This document shows, one piece after another, positions 46,865 to 57,600 of a stretch of DNA of 64,000 bases. The translations under genes were made by a program, and so were the position numbers. Under the pieces are notes generated by a model, which saw only the letters and a program-made list of their open reading frames with translations, was not told where the DNA came from and made no database searches. Each line of letters starts with the position of its first letter. Position 1 is the stretch's first letter. Source of the stretch: Heterohyrax brucei (lineage: Eukaryota > Chordata > Mammalia > Hyracoidea > Procaviidae); contig CM053142.1 of NCBI GenBank assembly GCA_028571685.1, positions 126,286,796 to 126,350,795 on the forward strand, given 5' to 3'.

Positions 46865-48205
46865 TTACAACAATGACAAGAAAAAAAAAAAAGTTACTAC
46901 CAAGGCTGTGTATGTACAACCAAACACCTCATGGGTTTTGGTTCCTGGTTTGAAGGTTTAGGGTCATGGTTTCATGGGACATCTCAGATAACTGGTCTAA
47001 TGACATATTCAGTGATTCCATTTAACCTTTTATTTTGTTGTGTAATGCCTGGAATCTTAAAAGCTGACAAGTGGCCAACCAAGGTACAATTGGTCTGTGT
47101 TTGTCTACAGCAACAGAGGAAGGAGAGGTCAAAAATAGGAGTAAAAAATGTAATGTGTAGCCAATTGCCTCCATAAACATCTGCTTCCTTTGGCATGAGA
47201 CCAAAAGAACTAGATGGTGTCTGGCTACCATTACTGAATATTTTGATCAAAGATTATATAGCAGAATCCTGATCAAAAGGGAGAAAATGCAGAACAGAAC
47301 TCTAGATGCCAATGTATTCCTTAGTTTCTGGAGCCACGGAGGCTGGATGAACACCAAAAACTATGTCCTGAGACATAGTCTTTTAACCTTAAACCAAAAA
47401 TAGGCCCTGAAATCTTCTTAAAAATCGAAGAATAATTTGGCTTAACTACTAAAGAATGTTTGTCTTGAGCACTATGCTTTCTTAAAGATCTATCTGCATG
47501 GGATCAAACTGATAACAGCAACTCGAAAGAATAGATAAGAATCTTAGGGTCAGTGAGTTTATGTTAATAGGGGCGGAATAGTTTGGAAAAAGAGGGTGAG
47601 AATGAAACCAGAGGCCTGTGAAGCACCACCCTGACACAAGCACAGCCAACCTGAAGAAAGGCTGAGTTTCCTTTGTAGGAAGTATGCTTAAAGAAAAACA
47701 AGTATATTTAGAAGTACCCTAAAGGTTGATTCATATGTGATAAACCACCTGGGCACAAAGGAATGATAAACATCTTCCCTCTTGCCACACCTTTACAGGC
47801 TACCTGCAAGACAAGATGATTCCAGGTAGTGCGCACAGACCCAGATGACAGAAAATCAAGACCACTAGACACTCTTCAAAGGAAGAAAGTCATAAATGCC
47901 ACATAGTCTTTTCTCAGCCCTGAAAACTCTTTAAAAAAAGAAAAAGACTCTTCTTGTAGATAGCAGACAGGCTTTGGAGGAAGATCATTCCTCCCTGTCT
48001 CTTGTGTGTGAAGAAGTAATAAACCTTTAAAGACTTTGCCTCACCTCCTGTCTCAGAGGCTGGCTTTGTGGCAGGTGGCACAAACCTGAAGTTTGTCTCC
48101 TAGCGAGAATGTTTTACACAGCTTAAAGAATGTATATCAGTGTCACTGAACTGTACATAAAGAAACTTGTTTGTTTTTGATGGGCATATTCTTATGAATA
48201 ATAAC
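46865..48205 (+). mobile_element. Unclassified LINE 3'-end repeat, copy D (interrupted by a solo LTR)
   Basis: The most continuous copy of the family: 'tatgtacaaccaaacacctc', 'gtaatgcctggaatcttaaa', 'ttactgaatattttgatcaa', 'ctttcttaaagatctatctg'. It is split at 47603-48104 by a retroviral LTR and resumes with 'atcagtgtcactgaactgta'. Confidence 0.65.
47603..48104 (+). mobile_element. Solo LTR fossil of an endogenous retrovirus
   Basis: A 502-bp insert within LINE copy D, flanked by a 5-bp duplication GAGAA (47598-47602 and 48105-48109). It has a TG start and a poly(A) signal 'aataaa' near 48020 followed by a GT-rich stretch. No internal region remains. The class is uncertain; the 5-bp duplication leans to ERVL-like. 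It is younger than the repeat it interrupts. Confidence 0.8.
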
Positions 48206-50559
48206 AAAAAAATTATGAAGAATCTAAAATGTTCTTAAATACATTATGGTAGCATTCATATAAAACATTCATTTAAAATTTTTCTATTTTCACTGAGCAT
48301 ACAAAGATATGCTGTAAGTGAAACTAGCGGATTACCAAACAGTGGTCTATCATTCCATTTGTGTGTGATGCATAGAAAGTAGTTCAGAATGTTATACACC
48401 AACTCTTTTCTGGTGTTTGGTTAACTATAATCGTTTCTGGATGGTTGGATTATAAGTGATTGTTCTAAATATTTAATTCTAAGCATCATCTACGTGGTAG
48501 AATAAAGGCTGTTATGTGGCTTTTTTTTCGTATTTCAACTGGTGGTCTTGTCATCTCATAGTCATGAAATACAAATTATGCATTTTTAGGTCATAACTTT
48601 TTCCTGAAAATCCGTCACCTAAAAACTGGGGGAGAAGTGAAGATAAAGACAATATTCTAATGTGACTCAGGAAGACAGTTTGTTTATAGAGCCTAATGTT
48701 TAAAACACTTACAAGGCCTCCATCACTGTAAGGGGTATGGTGGATGCTTACACTCATGGCTACTAGATAACCAAGGGGACTCATCTGTCTCTAAAAGAGG
48801 CATGGTGACAGATATGATTTTAAAAAAAAGAGTAACTATGAATGGTGGTAATATCAAAATGATCTATCACTCTACACCTCACACAGTTTTCGTAATGGTT
48901 CATTTAGCAAGCAACAGTCATCCCAGTTGCAAAGCTTATGGCCACAAAATTGTGTATGGAACAAAACTCTGATAAAAAAAAATTGATTCAACTTTGATTT
49001 GAATTACAAGGAAAAAGTATTAAAGTAAGGAAAATTGTTTACTTTTAAAAAAAAGGTGCCTAAAAATACTTTTCAAAAAAAAAATTAAAGTCTCCTTATA
49101 AAATCAGTAGTATGTCTTAAAGTATAAGAGGACCACCTAGGAGCTATGCAAGACTAATTTACGCATACATGGGGGATAAAGAATTTTCAGACTAGAAAAC
49201 TTCTCAACTGTCAGAACAAGCAGGGCTACTGCAAAGCTTAGTCCAAATATTCTGCGTGTGTCAGGTAGAAGAGAAAGCGCTTAAAGGAGACAGAGCCGAA
49301 CTCAATCCCTTTTGGTAAATATCCTCTAGCATTTTATTTTCAATATGATGTGAACTGAAAAAATTTTCTTTTTTACATTTACAACAGACTTTTTTTTGCA
49401 TAATTAAATAAAAAGATAGACAGATAGAAAAAATATAATGGTCTCATCGAACTAATTTGTTTTAAATTACTAACCTTACATCTTAAAATAAGCTTTAAGT
49501 GTTGTGAGTGGAATTCTATTTTGTAAATTAATACTTTAGCTGTTAGGTTGGAAATAGGATACTCACTGTTTCATATAACAATTTATGTTTTTAAGGGTGT
49601 TTATCAAAGTTCGAAGAACTGCTTTTAATCAAACATAAAGAATAAGTAAGATCTGAGTAATATGTAAATGAACATAATTTGGGACACATGATTGGGACAT
49701 ATTTGGCCTTTCTTTGCATCTGAGGAAGGTGTTTGCTATATAACCCACATAGCTGGTGGTTTGGGGACATACCATATACCAGTTAGGAGTGTTCCTGCCA
49801 AAAGTATTAAACCTGAATCCTACTGTCCTCTCCTTCTAAGTCCCAGGAGACAGAGAAACAAGTTAAAGGAGTGCACAGATGCAATCAGGCAGATCCAGAA
49901 AGTGGAAGATTCTCCAGGACAAGTGACCTGGTTTCTCCAGTCAATAAGTGACAGAAAGAAAAGACAGGAGGAAGAGGATCTGTGATAGATAAGAAGAGAT
50001 TTAAGAGAAAGATCAACCAAATACAATGTGTGACATTATTAGAAATCTGGTTCAAACAAGCTTGCTGTAAAAGCCATTTTTGAATGTCTAGTGAATTTGA
50101 AAATTGACTGGATATTTGATGATACTAAGGAATTACTGTTTTAGGTGTGATAATGGCATTAATGTTACTTTTTTAAAGCCATCCTTGTTTCTTAGAAATA
50201 TGTACTGCAGTGTGTGTGAATAAAACATGTGTTTGAGAATTACTTTAAAATAATCCAGCAGGGAAAAACTTGGGTGGAGTATAGGTGAAATATGATTGGC
50301 TGTATGTTGATAATTACTGAAGCTGATGACAGGCATTTGGAGACTCATGTTTTTCAGTATACTTTAAGTGTGGGCATTTTCATAAGAAACAATTAGCAAG
50401 AGAGAGACAGCAACCAAATGCAATGTGTGCTTCTTAACTGGATACTGATTTATACAAACCTGTAAAAGACATCTAGAAACAGAAAGGCATGGTGGTTTTA
50501 CCCAAAGTAGGGCTCTATTTGGTCCCACTGATTTGTGTTTAGTTGTATGATAAACTCAC

Positions 50560-50865
50560 CGAACACATGCTATTCCTTTCTTTTGGAATACACTTGCCCT
50601 TTATCTCTTCCTACAAAACTTCTATTTATCCTTCAAGACCTAGCAGAAGGCCACTTCCTCTGTGAAACTTTACCTGTTCATCCGCTGACAGCATATGTCA
50701 TCATTCCCTCTTGGAGGCTTCTACAGTATTCTAATTGTCCTCTGTGACTTTTCACTTTTCATTATAATTATCTGCTTAAAACTGTCTTTTCTACTTTGTC
50801 ATTTACTTGTCCTTCTTTTAATTTAGAGTTACTCAAAAACATGGACCTTGTTTTTTCCTATTTAT
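50560..50865 (+). mobile_element. L2 LINE 3' end
   Basis: 'tatccttcaagacctagcag', 'gccacttcctctgtgaaac', 'attataattatctgctt' correspond to the L2 3' end. The open frame here is only repeat. Confidence 0.75.
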
Positions 50866-50869
50866 TTTG

Positions 50870-51075
50870 TTGTTGTTGTTGAGAGTATACATAGCAAAGC
50901 ATACACCCATTCTACTGTCTCTGTATGAACAATTCAGTGACACAGATTACATTCTGTGACCATTCTCACCCACCTTTTCTGAGCTGTTCCTCCCTTATTA
51001 ATATAAATTCACTGCCCCTTAAGGTTCCTGTATCATCTTTGGAGTTGCTGTTGTCACTTTGATCTCATACACTAC
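50870..51075 (-). mobile_element. Probable L1 3' end, reverse orientation
   Basis: Starts with a GTT run followed by 'gagagtatacatagcaaagc', and resembles the 3' ends of the reverse L1 pieces. Short and diverged, so the subfamily is unclear. Confidence 0.45.
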
Positions 51076-51084
51076 AACGACCAG

Positions 51085-51262
51085 TATCAATTGCTCTTGA
51101 ATTGATTCCAACTCACGGCAACCCTGTAGGATAGAGTAGAACTGCCTTATAGGGTTTCCAAGGCTATAAATCGTTATGGAAGCAGACTGCTACATCTTTC
51201 TCCCACACAGAAGTTGGTGAGTTCAAACAGCCAACCTTTTGGTTAGTAGCTGAGTGCTTTAT
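51085..51262 (-). mobile_element. AfroSINE, reverse
   Basis: 'cttgaattgattccaactc', 'gtagaactgccttataggg', 'accttttggttagtagctg'. Confidence 0.85.
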
Positions 51263-51615
51263 TAGGTGGTTCTTAAAAGAGCATAATGGTCAAGGCAGTT
51301 AAGCTAAGCTTCTGCTTGGTTTTAAGAAGACTTCAGGGGATATTTTTGGTTTCAGATTTAAAGAGCATCTCAGGCCAATAGTTTCAGGGGGTTATCCAGC
51401 TTCCATGGTCCAGAAAGTATGAAATCCATTAGAATTTGAAATTTTGTTCTGCATTTTCCACTTCTGGTCAGGGTGCTTCTAGAGAATCTTTGATCCATAT
51501 GCTCAGTAATGGCAGCCAGGCACCATCCAGTTCTTCTGGCCTTATGGCAAAGGCAGCAGTTGTTCATAAAGCCATTTCTTGACTCTCCTTCATCCTCTTC
51601 TGCTCTAGATGAAGG
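51245..51615 (-). mobile_element. Unclassified LINE 3'-end repeat, copy E, reverse orientation
   Basis: Reverse of the same family: 'cttaaaagagcataatggtc', 'aatttgaaattttgttctgc', 'gagaatctttgatccatatg', 'ggcagccaggcaccatcc'. It abuts a reverse AfroSINE on the left. Confidence 0.6.
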
Positions 51616-52106
51616 ACTGTTTTTTATTCACTTGTATTGCCTGTTAATTCAAACATTGGTTTAACATTCTGTATAAAATCTAACATCCATTCAACAGTCC
51701 ATTCAACAGAGGTGTGCAGTGTAGGGAGAAGATAGACATAAACTAGAGGAAAAGAGAAAAATTTAAAGTATGTAACATTTACTAGGCCACAGTTTAGAGA
51801 TCACTGTACTTAATGGGCCATGGAGGTAGTGGAAGTAACCCCTCAGCAAGAGCTAAATTACACGGTAAAACTAATATACTGTCTGTCTTTTAGCTTCCAT
51901 GGTACTTTCAGGACCTAACTTCCCTTCTGCACAGCAGAACCTCACTGGTTTCCAACAAAGGGAGGAATGCAAGTGATAAAATAATTCACTCATATTACAA
52001 CTTAATGATTACCTGTTCCTAGAGTATCTCAGAGAGGATCTGAAGGTGAACCAATGGTAACCCCAAAAGATCAAATAAAGTTATGAAGTGGCTAATACAT
52101 AGAGTG

Positions 52107-52263
52107 AACCCTTGTAGCACAGTGGTTAGGTGCTATGTCTGCTGACCAAAAGACTGGCAGTTCAAATCCATCAGATGCTCCTTGGAAGCTCTATGGGGCA
52201 TTTCTACTCTAACCTATAGGGTTGCTATGGATCGGAATCGACTTGATGGCAGTGGTTTTTGGC
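52107..52263 (+). mobile_element. AfroSINE
   Basis: 'gaacccttgtagcacagtgg', 'gcagttcaaatccatcag', 'gggttgctatggatcgg', 'gatggcagtggtttttgg'. Confidence 0.88.
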
Positions 52264-52597
52264 TTTGGCAAGAGATCACCGAGGATGAAACAGCTGATTG
52301 TAAAGGTGATGACCTGATTAACCTTGGCAGACAAAATGTATACCACAAATAAACAAGTCACAGTATAAAAGGCACAGTCATTGCCTGTTCAAGAAACCTC
52401 ACAGGCTCTAGGGTGGCTGAAAAGCAGATATTCTCTGTGGGAGAAGAAAGTGATGAAAGAAAACAAGAAAGGCAGGCAAGAGCCAGATGCAATTGCTGCT
52501 GGAGTTGATAGATTTTTTTTTCCCCCTGCTAGTAGCAGACAGACTATTTCTGAAGGAGAGTGAATCGACAGGAAATGCATAGACTATAAACTATTCT

Positions 52598-52747
52598 GGA
52601 AACCCTGATGCCCTAGTGGTTAGGTGCTATGTCTGTTAACCAAAAGGTCAGTAGTCTGAATCCACCGGATGCGCCTTGTAAACTCTATGGGGCAGTTCCA
52701 CTCTTACCTATAGATTCGCTGTAAGTCAGAATTGACTCAATGGCAAT
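52598..52747 (+). mobile_element. AfroSINE
   Basis: 'ggaaaccctgatgccctag', 'ctatggggcagttccactc', 'gtcagaattgactcaatgg'. It abuts the mariner palindrome. Confidence 0.85.
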
Positions 52748-53272
52748 TCAGTTCACAAACTCATCTTGAAAAAGTGCTGCATACCTCACTGCTAAATATC
52801 ACTACAGGCACCTTCCAAGTACTCCCCTTGGGAGGCTATGCACTGACACCAGCGCCTAGTCTACCCTTCAAGGCAATTTTGGAACTCTTTTTTTGGAATG
52901 GCCATCACAGCTGTCATTGTATCACCCTTAATGTCCTGCATGTCATCAAAATGTCTTGCTTTCAATATTTCCTTTATCTTCAGGTAAAGAAAAAAGTCAT
53001 TGGAGGCCAGATCAGGTGAGTAGGGAGGGTGTTCCAAAACTCCCTCACAGACAACTAGACAATTAAGTTGGTGAACTTGCCACCGTACCACTGTGTGCAA
53101 TGACCACTCCAGAAAGAGTTCCAAAATTGCACTGAAGGGTGGACTAGGCACTGGCACCAGTGCACAGCTTCTCAAGGGGAGTGCTTCGAAGGGGACCATG
53201 GAGATGTTTAGCAATGAGGTATATAGCACTTAGAATAATTAAGTTCGCAGACTTAGCTGTCAGACTCCTTAT
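52748..53272. mobile_element. Mariner-family DNA transposon relic, palindromic, copy 3
   Basis: Same structure as 37775-38318. The minus strand of the centre-left encodes EHPPYSPDLASNDFFLYLKI, RHFDDMQDIKG and KKEFQNCLEG. The left arm (52764-52905) and right arm (53105-53240) are inverted copies of the transposase 3' end. It follows an AfroSINE. Confidence 0.85.
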
Positions 53273-53274
53273 AA

Positions 53275-53490
53275 TGGATGCAGGCCATGCTCCCAAAGAG
53301 ACTCCTCTTACAACTGATTGGCTGATGATATCAGATCACAGCAAGGAGTAATTACATTATATCACAAAATAGAGGATAACTACATTATTACGTAACTGCC
53401 AAATTACATCATTATATAATTGCAAAACCACTGAGAATCATAGCCCAGCCAAGATGACAAACAGCCTCAACCATTACAGCAGCCTATCAC
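53275..53490 (-). repeat. Unclassified repeat shared with 45785-45980
   Basis: On the minus strand it has 'ttggctgggctatgattctc' and 'tttggcagttacg', as does the 45.8 kb copy. It starts directly where the mariner palindrome ends. Confidence 0.45.
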
Positions 53491-53523
53491 AAACTCTGCC
53501 AACCAAGCTCCTTGCCTAATCTT

Positions 53524-53538
53524 GCCATCGAGTCGGAT
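53524..53538 (-). mobile_element. Micro-insertion: 15-nt AfroSINE-type tail
   Basis: Only 'gccatcgagtcggat' lies between identical 8-bp copies of CTAATCTT (53516-53523 and 53539-53546). Confidence 0.6.
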
Positions 53539-54469
53539 CTAATCTTAGAAGGGCTTAATTAAAGAATAGCATTTTGATGAACGCAGAGCAGAAATCTAGA
53601 GGATTCCTTCAGAAGTAACTTTGAAAGAAAATGTCAGCCTTTTTGAAAAGCTCTGCCCAAGCAACAGTGGACACTTACTTTGAGGAGATGAACTATATTA
53701 AATACCTGCTGGAGATCTCCAAGTACACTTTAAGCTCACCTTCCTGTACTCTCCCACCACGTAGTACTGGCCTAACCTTTTCTGGTTTGACTTTTTGTTG
53801 TTAAAGTCAATTTATTTTCCTTAGAGGGGAAAGTGGAATTTTATATGCATATCTGCATTTTTTTTTCCTGAAGTGTTATTGTAGCATGTAAAATGAATTA
53901 AATAGAACAATCCAGCCTAACAGTGAAGAGGGAGGGAAGGGCCCAGAGCCATAATGGACTAGTTTGCTTAGGAACTTTGTTAAAGTCCAGCAACCAAGTG
54001 TGAATGAGAATAAAAACAAGAGTGGAAACCTGAGGCAGCTGAAAACTAAATAACAGGAAGACAGATTTGCATAGGACAATAAGAAACATGTTAAAAATGG
54101 AAAAGGATGCCTGAAGAGCTTGTCTTAGAGAGAGGACAGCACCCTACTAAAGCAGATGAAATAGTGACTCTTTAAGGAAGAAGGAACCAGCTCTGAAAAA
54201 CAAAGCTGCCTGTCCCTGAAGCAATTAAATGGAAGTGACTAAGTTAGTATGGGGGACAACTATGTATGATACCACACGGAAGACAGGAGCTCTACACATT
54301 TTGGTATTCAGTAAGGACCTAGTGTTCATTGAGGGAGGACAAGCCAATTGTATCTGTGGTTATTAACTAGAACTAGGTAAAGTAATTCACTTGTATCCAT
54401 GTTGACACTCCCCGTCATTCTTGCTGGGGGCTGTACGAGAATTTGTTTCCTTACTTTTTCCAACTTCCG

Positions 54470-54606
54470 GGGGCTGCCCTGGTGGCATACGCATTATAGC
54501 TGCTAACTAAAAGGTTGGCAATTAAAATCCCTCAGGCACTCCTTGAAACTCTATAGGGCAGTTCTACTCTGTCCTAGAATCGACTACACTGGGTTTGGTT
54601 TTTTTG
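54470..54606 (+). mobile_element. AfroSINE
   Basis: 'gggctgccctggtggcatac', 'aaggttggcaattaaaatcc', 'gggcagttctactctgtcc', 'gggtttggttttttt'. Confidence 0.85.
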
Positions 54607-54704
54607 GTGTTTTAGAGGCTGCCCACATTCTTTGGTTCACAGCTGCCTTCTACCTTCAAAGTCTGTGACTGATGCAGTCTTTTCTCACACTGTACCACAG
54701 ACAC

Positions 54705-55305
54705 TGGCTCTTTTTTTTATGTTTTTTTTTTTTAATTTAACATGACTGAGTGAAAATATACATTCCCATATAAACTTACATGCTCACCTATATGCAGCTT
54801 CTACTGCTCTCCCTGTCCAGTGACAGCACACTATTCCTCTCTGCTTCATACAGGTCTCATCCTCCCAACAGTCTCCTTTCCCCTCCTCTCCACCCACTCT
54901 CCTTCCTCCAGCCAGAGGTCAGCAGGATGATATCCTATAGATGTATAGAACCATAAAGTGCATCCAGTATATGGTCACTCTGCATCACCAAGTCCAATCC
55001 ATTCGTGTCCAAAGAGTAGACCTTGGTTATGATTTATGGGCAAGGGCAGCATGAGGGCCAGGGGCCATGCTCCCAGGGGAACCCCCAAACTGCTAGAACA
55101 TCAGTTGAGGTCTTTTAGTGGAGATCTCAGGGTGCAGCCCTTTTTATTCTTGTGTTGCCAGTGAGACTCAATTTAGTGAGCTCCATCACAGCTATCACTG
55201 GTGATGGCCAGGCACCCTCCAGTTCTTCCGGTCCCAAGTCAATGTAGGCACCCACTCATGTGGGTCTCTCTATCTTCTGGGTTGTCTTTACCCCAAGACA
55301 CTGGC
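54705..55305 (-). mobile_element. L1 3' region, reverse orientation
   Basis: T-run, then the reverse of the 3' end seen at 31300-31930 (tgagtgaaaatatacattcc, tgcagcttctactgctctccc, agacccacatgagtgggtgc in reverse). A 5'-truncated L1 of the same subfamily as the 24.9 kb element. Confidence 0.85.
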
Positions 55306-55309
55306 AACT

Positions 55310-55525
55310 CTTCTACTTTTAGGGACCCTATGGTTACAGCGAGCCTATATGGATAATCCAGGATAATCTCCTTGTTTTAAAGTCAACTAATTAGCAGCCT
55401 TAATTCCACCTGCAACCTGTATTGCTCTTTACCATAGGAAGTATCTAAACGTAACACACAGCTTCCAGGGATTTAGGACATAGGTATCTTTTCTGGGGCC
55501 ATTATTCTGCCAACCACAACTTCAA
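55310..55525 (-). mobile_element. MLT1-type LTR fossil
   Basis: On the minus strand it begins with the MLT1 hallmark (tggcagaataatggcccc-like) and includes 'ggattatcctggattatc', giving a 5' portion of an MLT1 LTR. Ancient, shared by placental mammals. Confidence 0.75.
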
Positions 55526-56504
55526 AGTTAAACTATAATTCCACAAAACAGACACTGAATACTATCAACACTGCTGAAATCTTTGATTAGTGCAGGACAT
55601 TTTCAGATGCTATACATTCTTCAGTGCCCCTGAAAAATAAACCTTGTGTGTAAAGCATGATCAAGGAAGTTGTTATGCCTCTTTGTAGGTTTCTTGGTTC
55701 GAGGCCTAAGAGAGCTTTACTGTACTTTTCAGATTCTGAGGTCTTAAAGGAAAGATACAGAACAACTGTCTTTGGGGGCATTGACTCAATGACAACTTTT
55801 TTTTTTTTTTTTTTGGTAAACAATGTCCTACAATCATTACTTTTTGTCAAACAACAAGTGTTTACACTGGAGAAATAGAAAAAGCTGAGCATTTACTATA
55901 ATTTAAAGTATTTGCTGAAGGAAATTTTTAAAAAATTAATTTTACTTTAAGAGAATGGAAATAGTTTTACAGAAAAGGCAAAGTTTTTCTTCCAATATTT
56001 ACTCAAAGAAGCAAAATCAATCTGCATAAAGTAATTATCTTTTTTTCATTGAATTTTATTATTTTTATTATGGGTATGTTCAAAACACCCTACAGTTCTT
56101 TTGGCAAAGCAGCCTCGTCAAGAATCGCTCAAATCTCTCCCTAGAGGTGCGTGCAGACAAGAGGAGGGGGAAAAGAACAAAAGGAGGCTAGACACCTGTT
56201 CCCAACGGAAGTTAAAAAAACACTCCTGGAGAGTAGCTCAGACAAAGGGAGCCAATGAGGAGTGGTGGTATGGGGACAAATAATTGGAGAGGAGACGATA
56301 CTTCCAATTTGTTGACGGCTTATAAGGGAAATTGATTCCTGGAGCAAGGGGCAACAGTTGCACCACACTGAACACCGGGACAAGGAGTGGTTAATGCCAG
56401 TGTGTATCTCCTTACAGTCTTAGCTCTGATGACACTCCCTCCAGAAAGTTTTCCCAGCTAGCGCTGTACCTAGTCCTGACCAAGAAACACCTGATGCAAA
56501 GCAT

Positions 56505-56672
56505 CTTGTGTGCATCCGTAGTGGTTAAGTGCTGCAGCTACTGACTAAACGTCAGCAGCTCGAATCTACCAGGTGCTCCTTGGAAACTCTGAGGGGCAAT
56601 TCTACTCTGTCCTACAGAGTCTCTATGAGTCTAAACAGATTCAATGGCAATGGGTTTGGTTTGGGTTTTATC
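56505..56672 (+). mobile_element. AfroSINE
   Basis: 'gtagtggttaagtgctgc', 'ctaccaggtgctccttgg', 'ctatgagtctaaacag', 'gggtttggtttgggttt'. Confidence 0.85.
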
Positions 56673-57115
56673 GTGTGGCACTTAGCTGCATTGCCCTTCG
56701 CTGGCTTTCTGTCTCTCCCACAACCGTTTCGAAGAATGGGATTATTTCGTTTTAGCATGCTCAGGTTGTAACACAGTACCTGGCACAGACTAGGTGCTTA
56801 ATGAAAGAAGGAATGACTTTACGACGTAATTTTGGTGAAAGGGTCACCTTCTTGAGCCGTAGCTCTACGGCGGTAGACGAGCAGGGAGGAGGCAGAAGGT
56901 TAACACAGTGAGAAAGGGAAAGGCATCTCTGAGTGCACGCTTCCTTGTGGCTACTTGTAATGAACTGAGGAGAGTGCTGGAGTCCAGGGAGGGATGGGGA
57001 AGGTCTTCCTGTCCTCCGCTTTCTTCCCGTGGGCAGGAGGGCCAGGAGAGGCGAGCCTGAGAAAAGGGGCTCACGGCGAGTCCCCGCACCAGCCCGCCCG
57101 CCCCTCGCTCCTCAC

Positions 57116-57355
57116 CAGATCAATAGCCAGGATGTCCCGCAGCGCCACGACCCGACGGATGGACCTGGGTGGGTTCTCGGTCAGGTAGATGACCCTGTCG
57201 CTGAGCACCACGTACTTGAAGGTGTGGTTCTCCGAGTCGGACACCACGACGCAGGATTCATAGGCGCGGATGGCGTCGTAGATCTCTGGTGGCAGGTGCC
57301 GCCGCAGGAACGCGTCCAGGCGGCTGTTAGTGCGCGCGGGGAAGCCGGGCGACAT
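57116..57355 (-). CDS. C12orf56: C12orf56 orthologue, coding exon 1 (start codon to first splice donor)
   Basis: This exon encodes the first 80 residues of the C12orf56 orthologue, a protein of unknown molecular function (I believe Pfam DUF4551). The recognisable blocks are RLDAFLRRHLPPE at about residues 12-24, the HTFKYVVLSDR stretch in the middle, and ENPPRSIRRVVALRD near the end; these match the human protein as I remember it, not by alignment. The exon ends after GAT CTG at a GT donor (GTGAGG), in phase 0, and joins exon 2 to read AIDL-IDDYPEF. The ATG at 57355 was chosen because it gives the N-terminal length expected for the family. The reading frame stays open upstream to an in-frame TAG near 57556 but has no earlier ATG. 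The Kozak context is weak (C at -3, T at +4). The exon lies in a CpG island, as expected for a first exon. Confidence 0.95.
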
Positions 57356-57552
57356 TGGACCGGCCGAGCGGATCGCGGTTCCCGCCGCCGGCGGAGCGGC
57401 CACCCCTCGCGCCTCTGGAGTCCAGCCGGCTGCTGCACCGCCCACAGCGGAGTTGGCGCGCGCCGCAAAGCGCTCCCGGGCGCTGGGAGCCCGGCCTCCG
57501 GCTGCGGAGCCCAACTCAGGGTCTGGTTCCTGCAATCCTTTTTCCCTGCCAT
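57181..57552 (-). promoter_or_regulatory. Upstream ATG / overlapping uORF in the C12orf56 5' leader (conditional)
   Basis: On the minus strand an ATG at 57550-57552 sits in a strong Kozak context (A at -3, G at +4: AGGATGG). It opens a frame different from C12orf56 that runs to a stop at 57181-57183, so it passes through and overlaps the main start at 57355. The predicted peptide is Arg/Pro-rich and resembles no known protein; that composition simply reflects the GC-rich sequence. If transcripts start above 57552 this uORF should reduce initiation at the weak-context main ATG. If they start below it, it is irrelevant. Confidence 0.4.
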
Positions 57553-57600
57553 CCTAACCCCAGTCAACAATGGGCGGGGCAAACGCTGGTCCTTCAGTCC

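Larger units (their letters stand above)
42502..57115 (-). other. C12orf56 intron 1
   Basis: Donor GTGAGG after exon 1, acceptor CCCCTAG before exon 2. It is repeat-rich (listed separately). The stretches 46000-46860, 48210-50540 and 53550-54470 are mostly unidentified intronic sequence. A hairpin of two 6-bp arms (CCGTAG / CTACGG) separated by 2 nt lies at 56857-56870 just before the CpG island; its significance is unknown. Confidence 0.85.
56990..57600 (-). promoter_or_regulatory. CpG island and probable promoter of C12orf56
   Basis: This stretch is much richer in G+C and CpG than anything else in the window and surrounds exon 1. A GC-box-like sequence (TGGGCGGGGC, 57571-57580), the kind of site bound by Sp1-family factors, lies about 215 bp upstream of the chosen ATG. 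I see no clear TATA box, which fits a CpG-island promoter. The transcription start cannot be set by eye; a start between about 57400 and 57600 is the natural guess. Confidence 0.75.

Noticed and set aside
49692-49985. 97-codon plus-strand frame
   Set aside because: No known domain, no homologue recalled, no codon-use or splice evidence.
50535-50747. 70-codon frame
   Set aside because: Entirely L2 repeat.
52861-53229. 122-codon frame crossing the mariner palindrome
   Set aside because: Half is antisense of the transposase 3' end; it is a product of the inverted repeat, not a gene.
57071-57535. N-terminally extended C12orf56 (60 more residues)
   Set aside because: The extension starts at a TTG, not an ATG, and is low-complexity Ala/Gly/Pro sequence; no in-frame ATG exists upstream before the stop.
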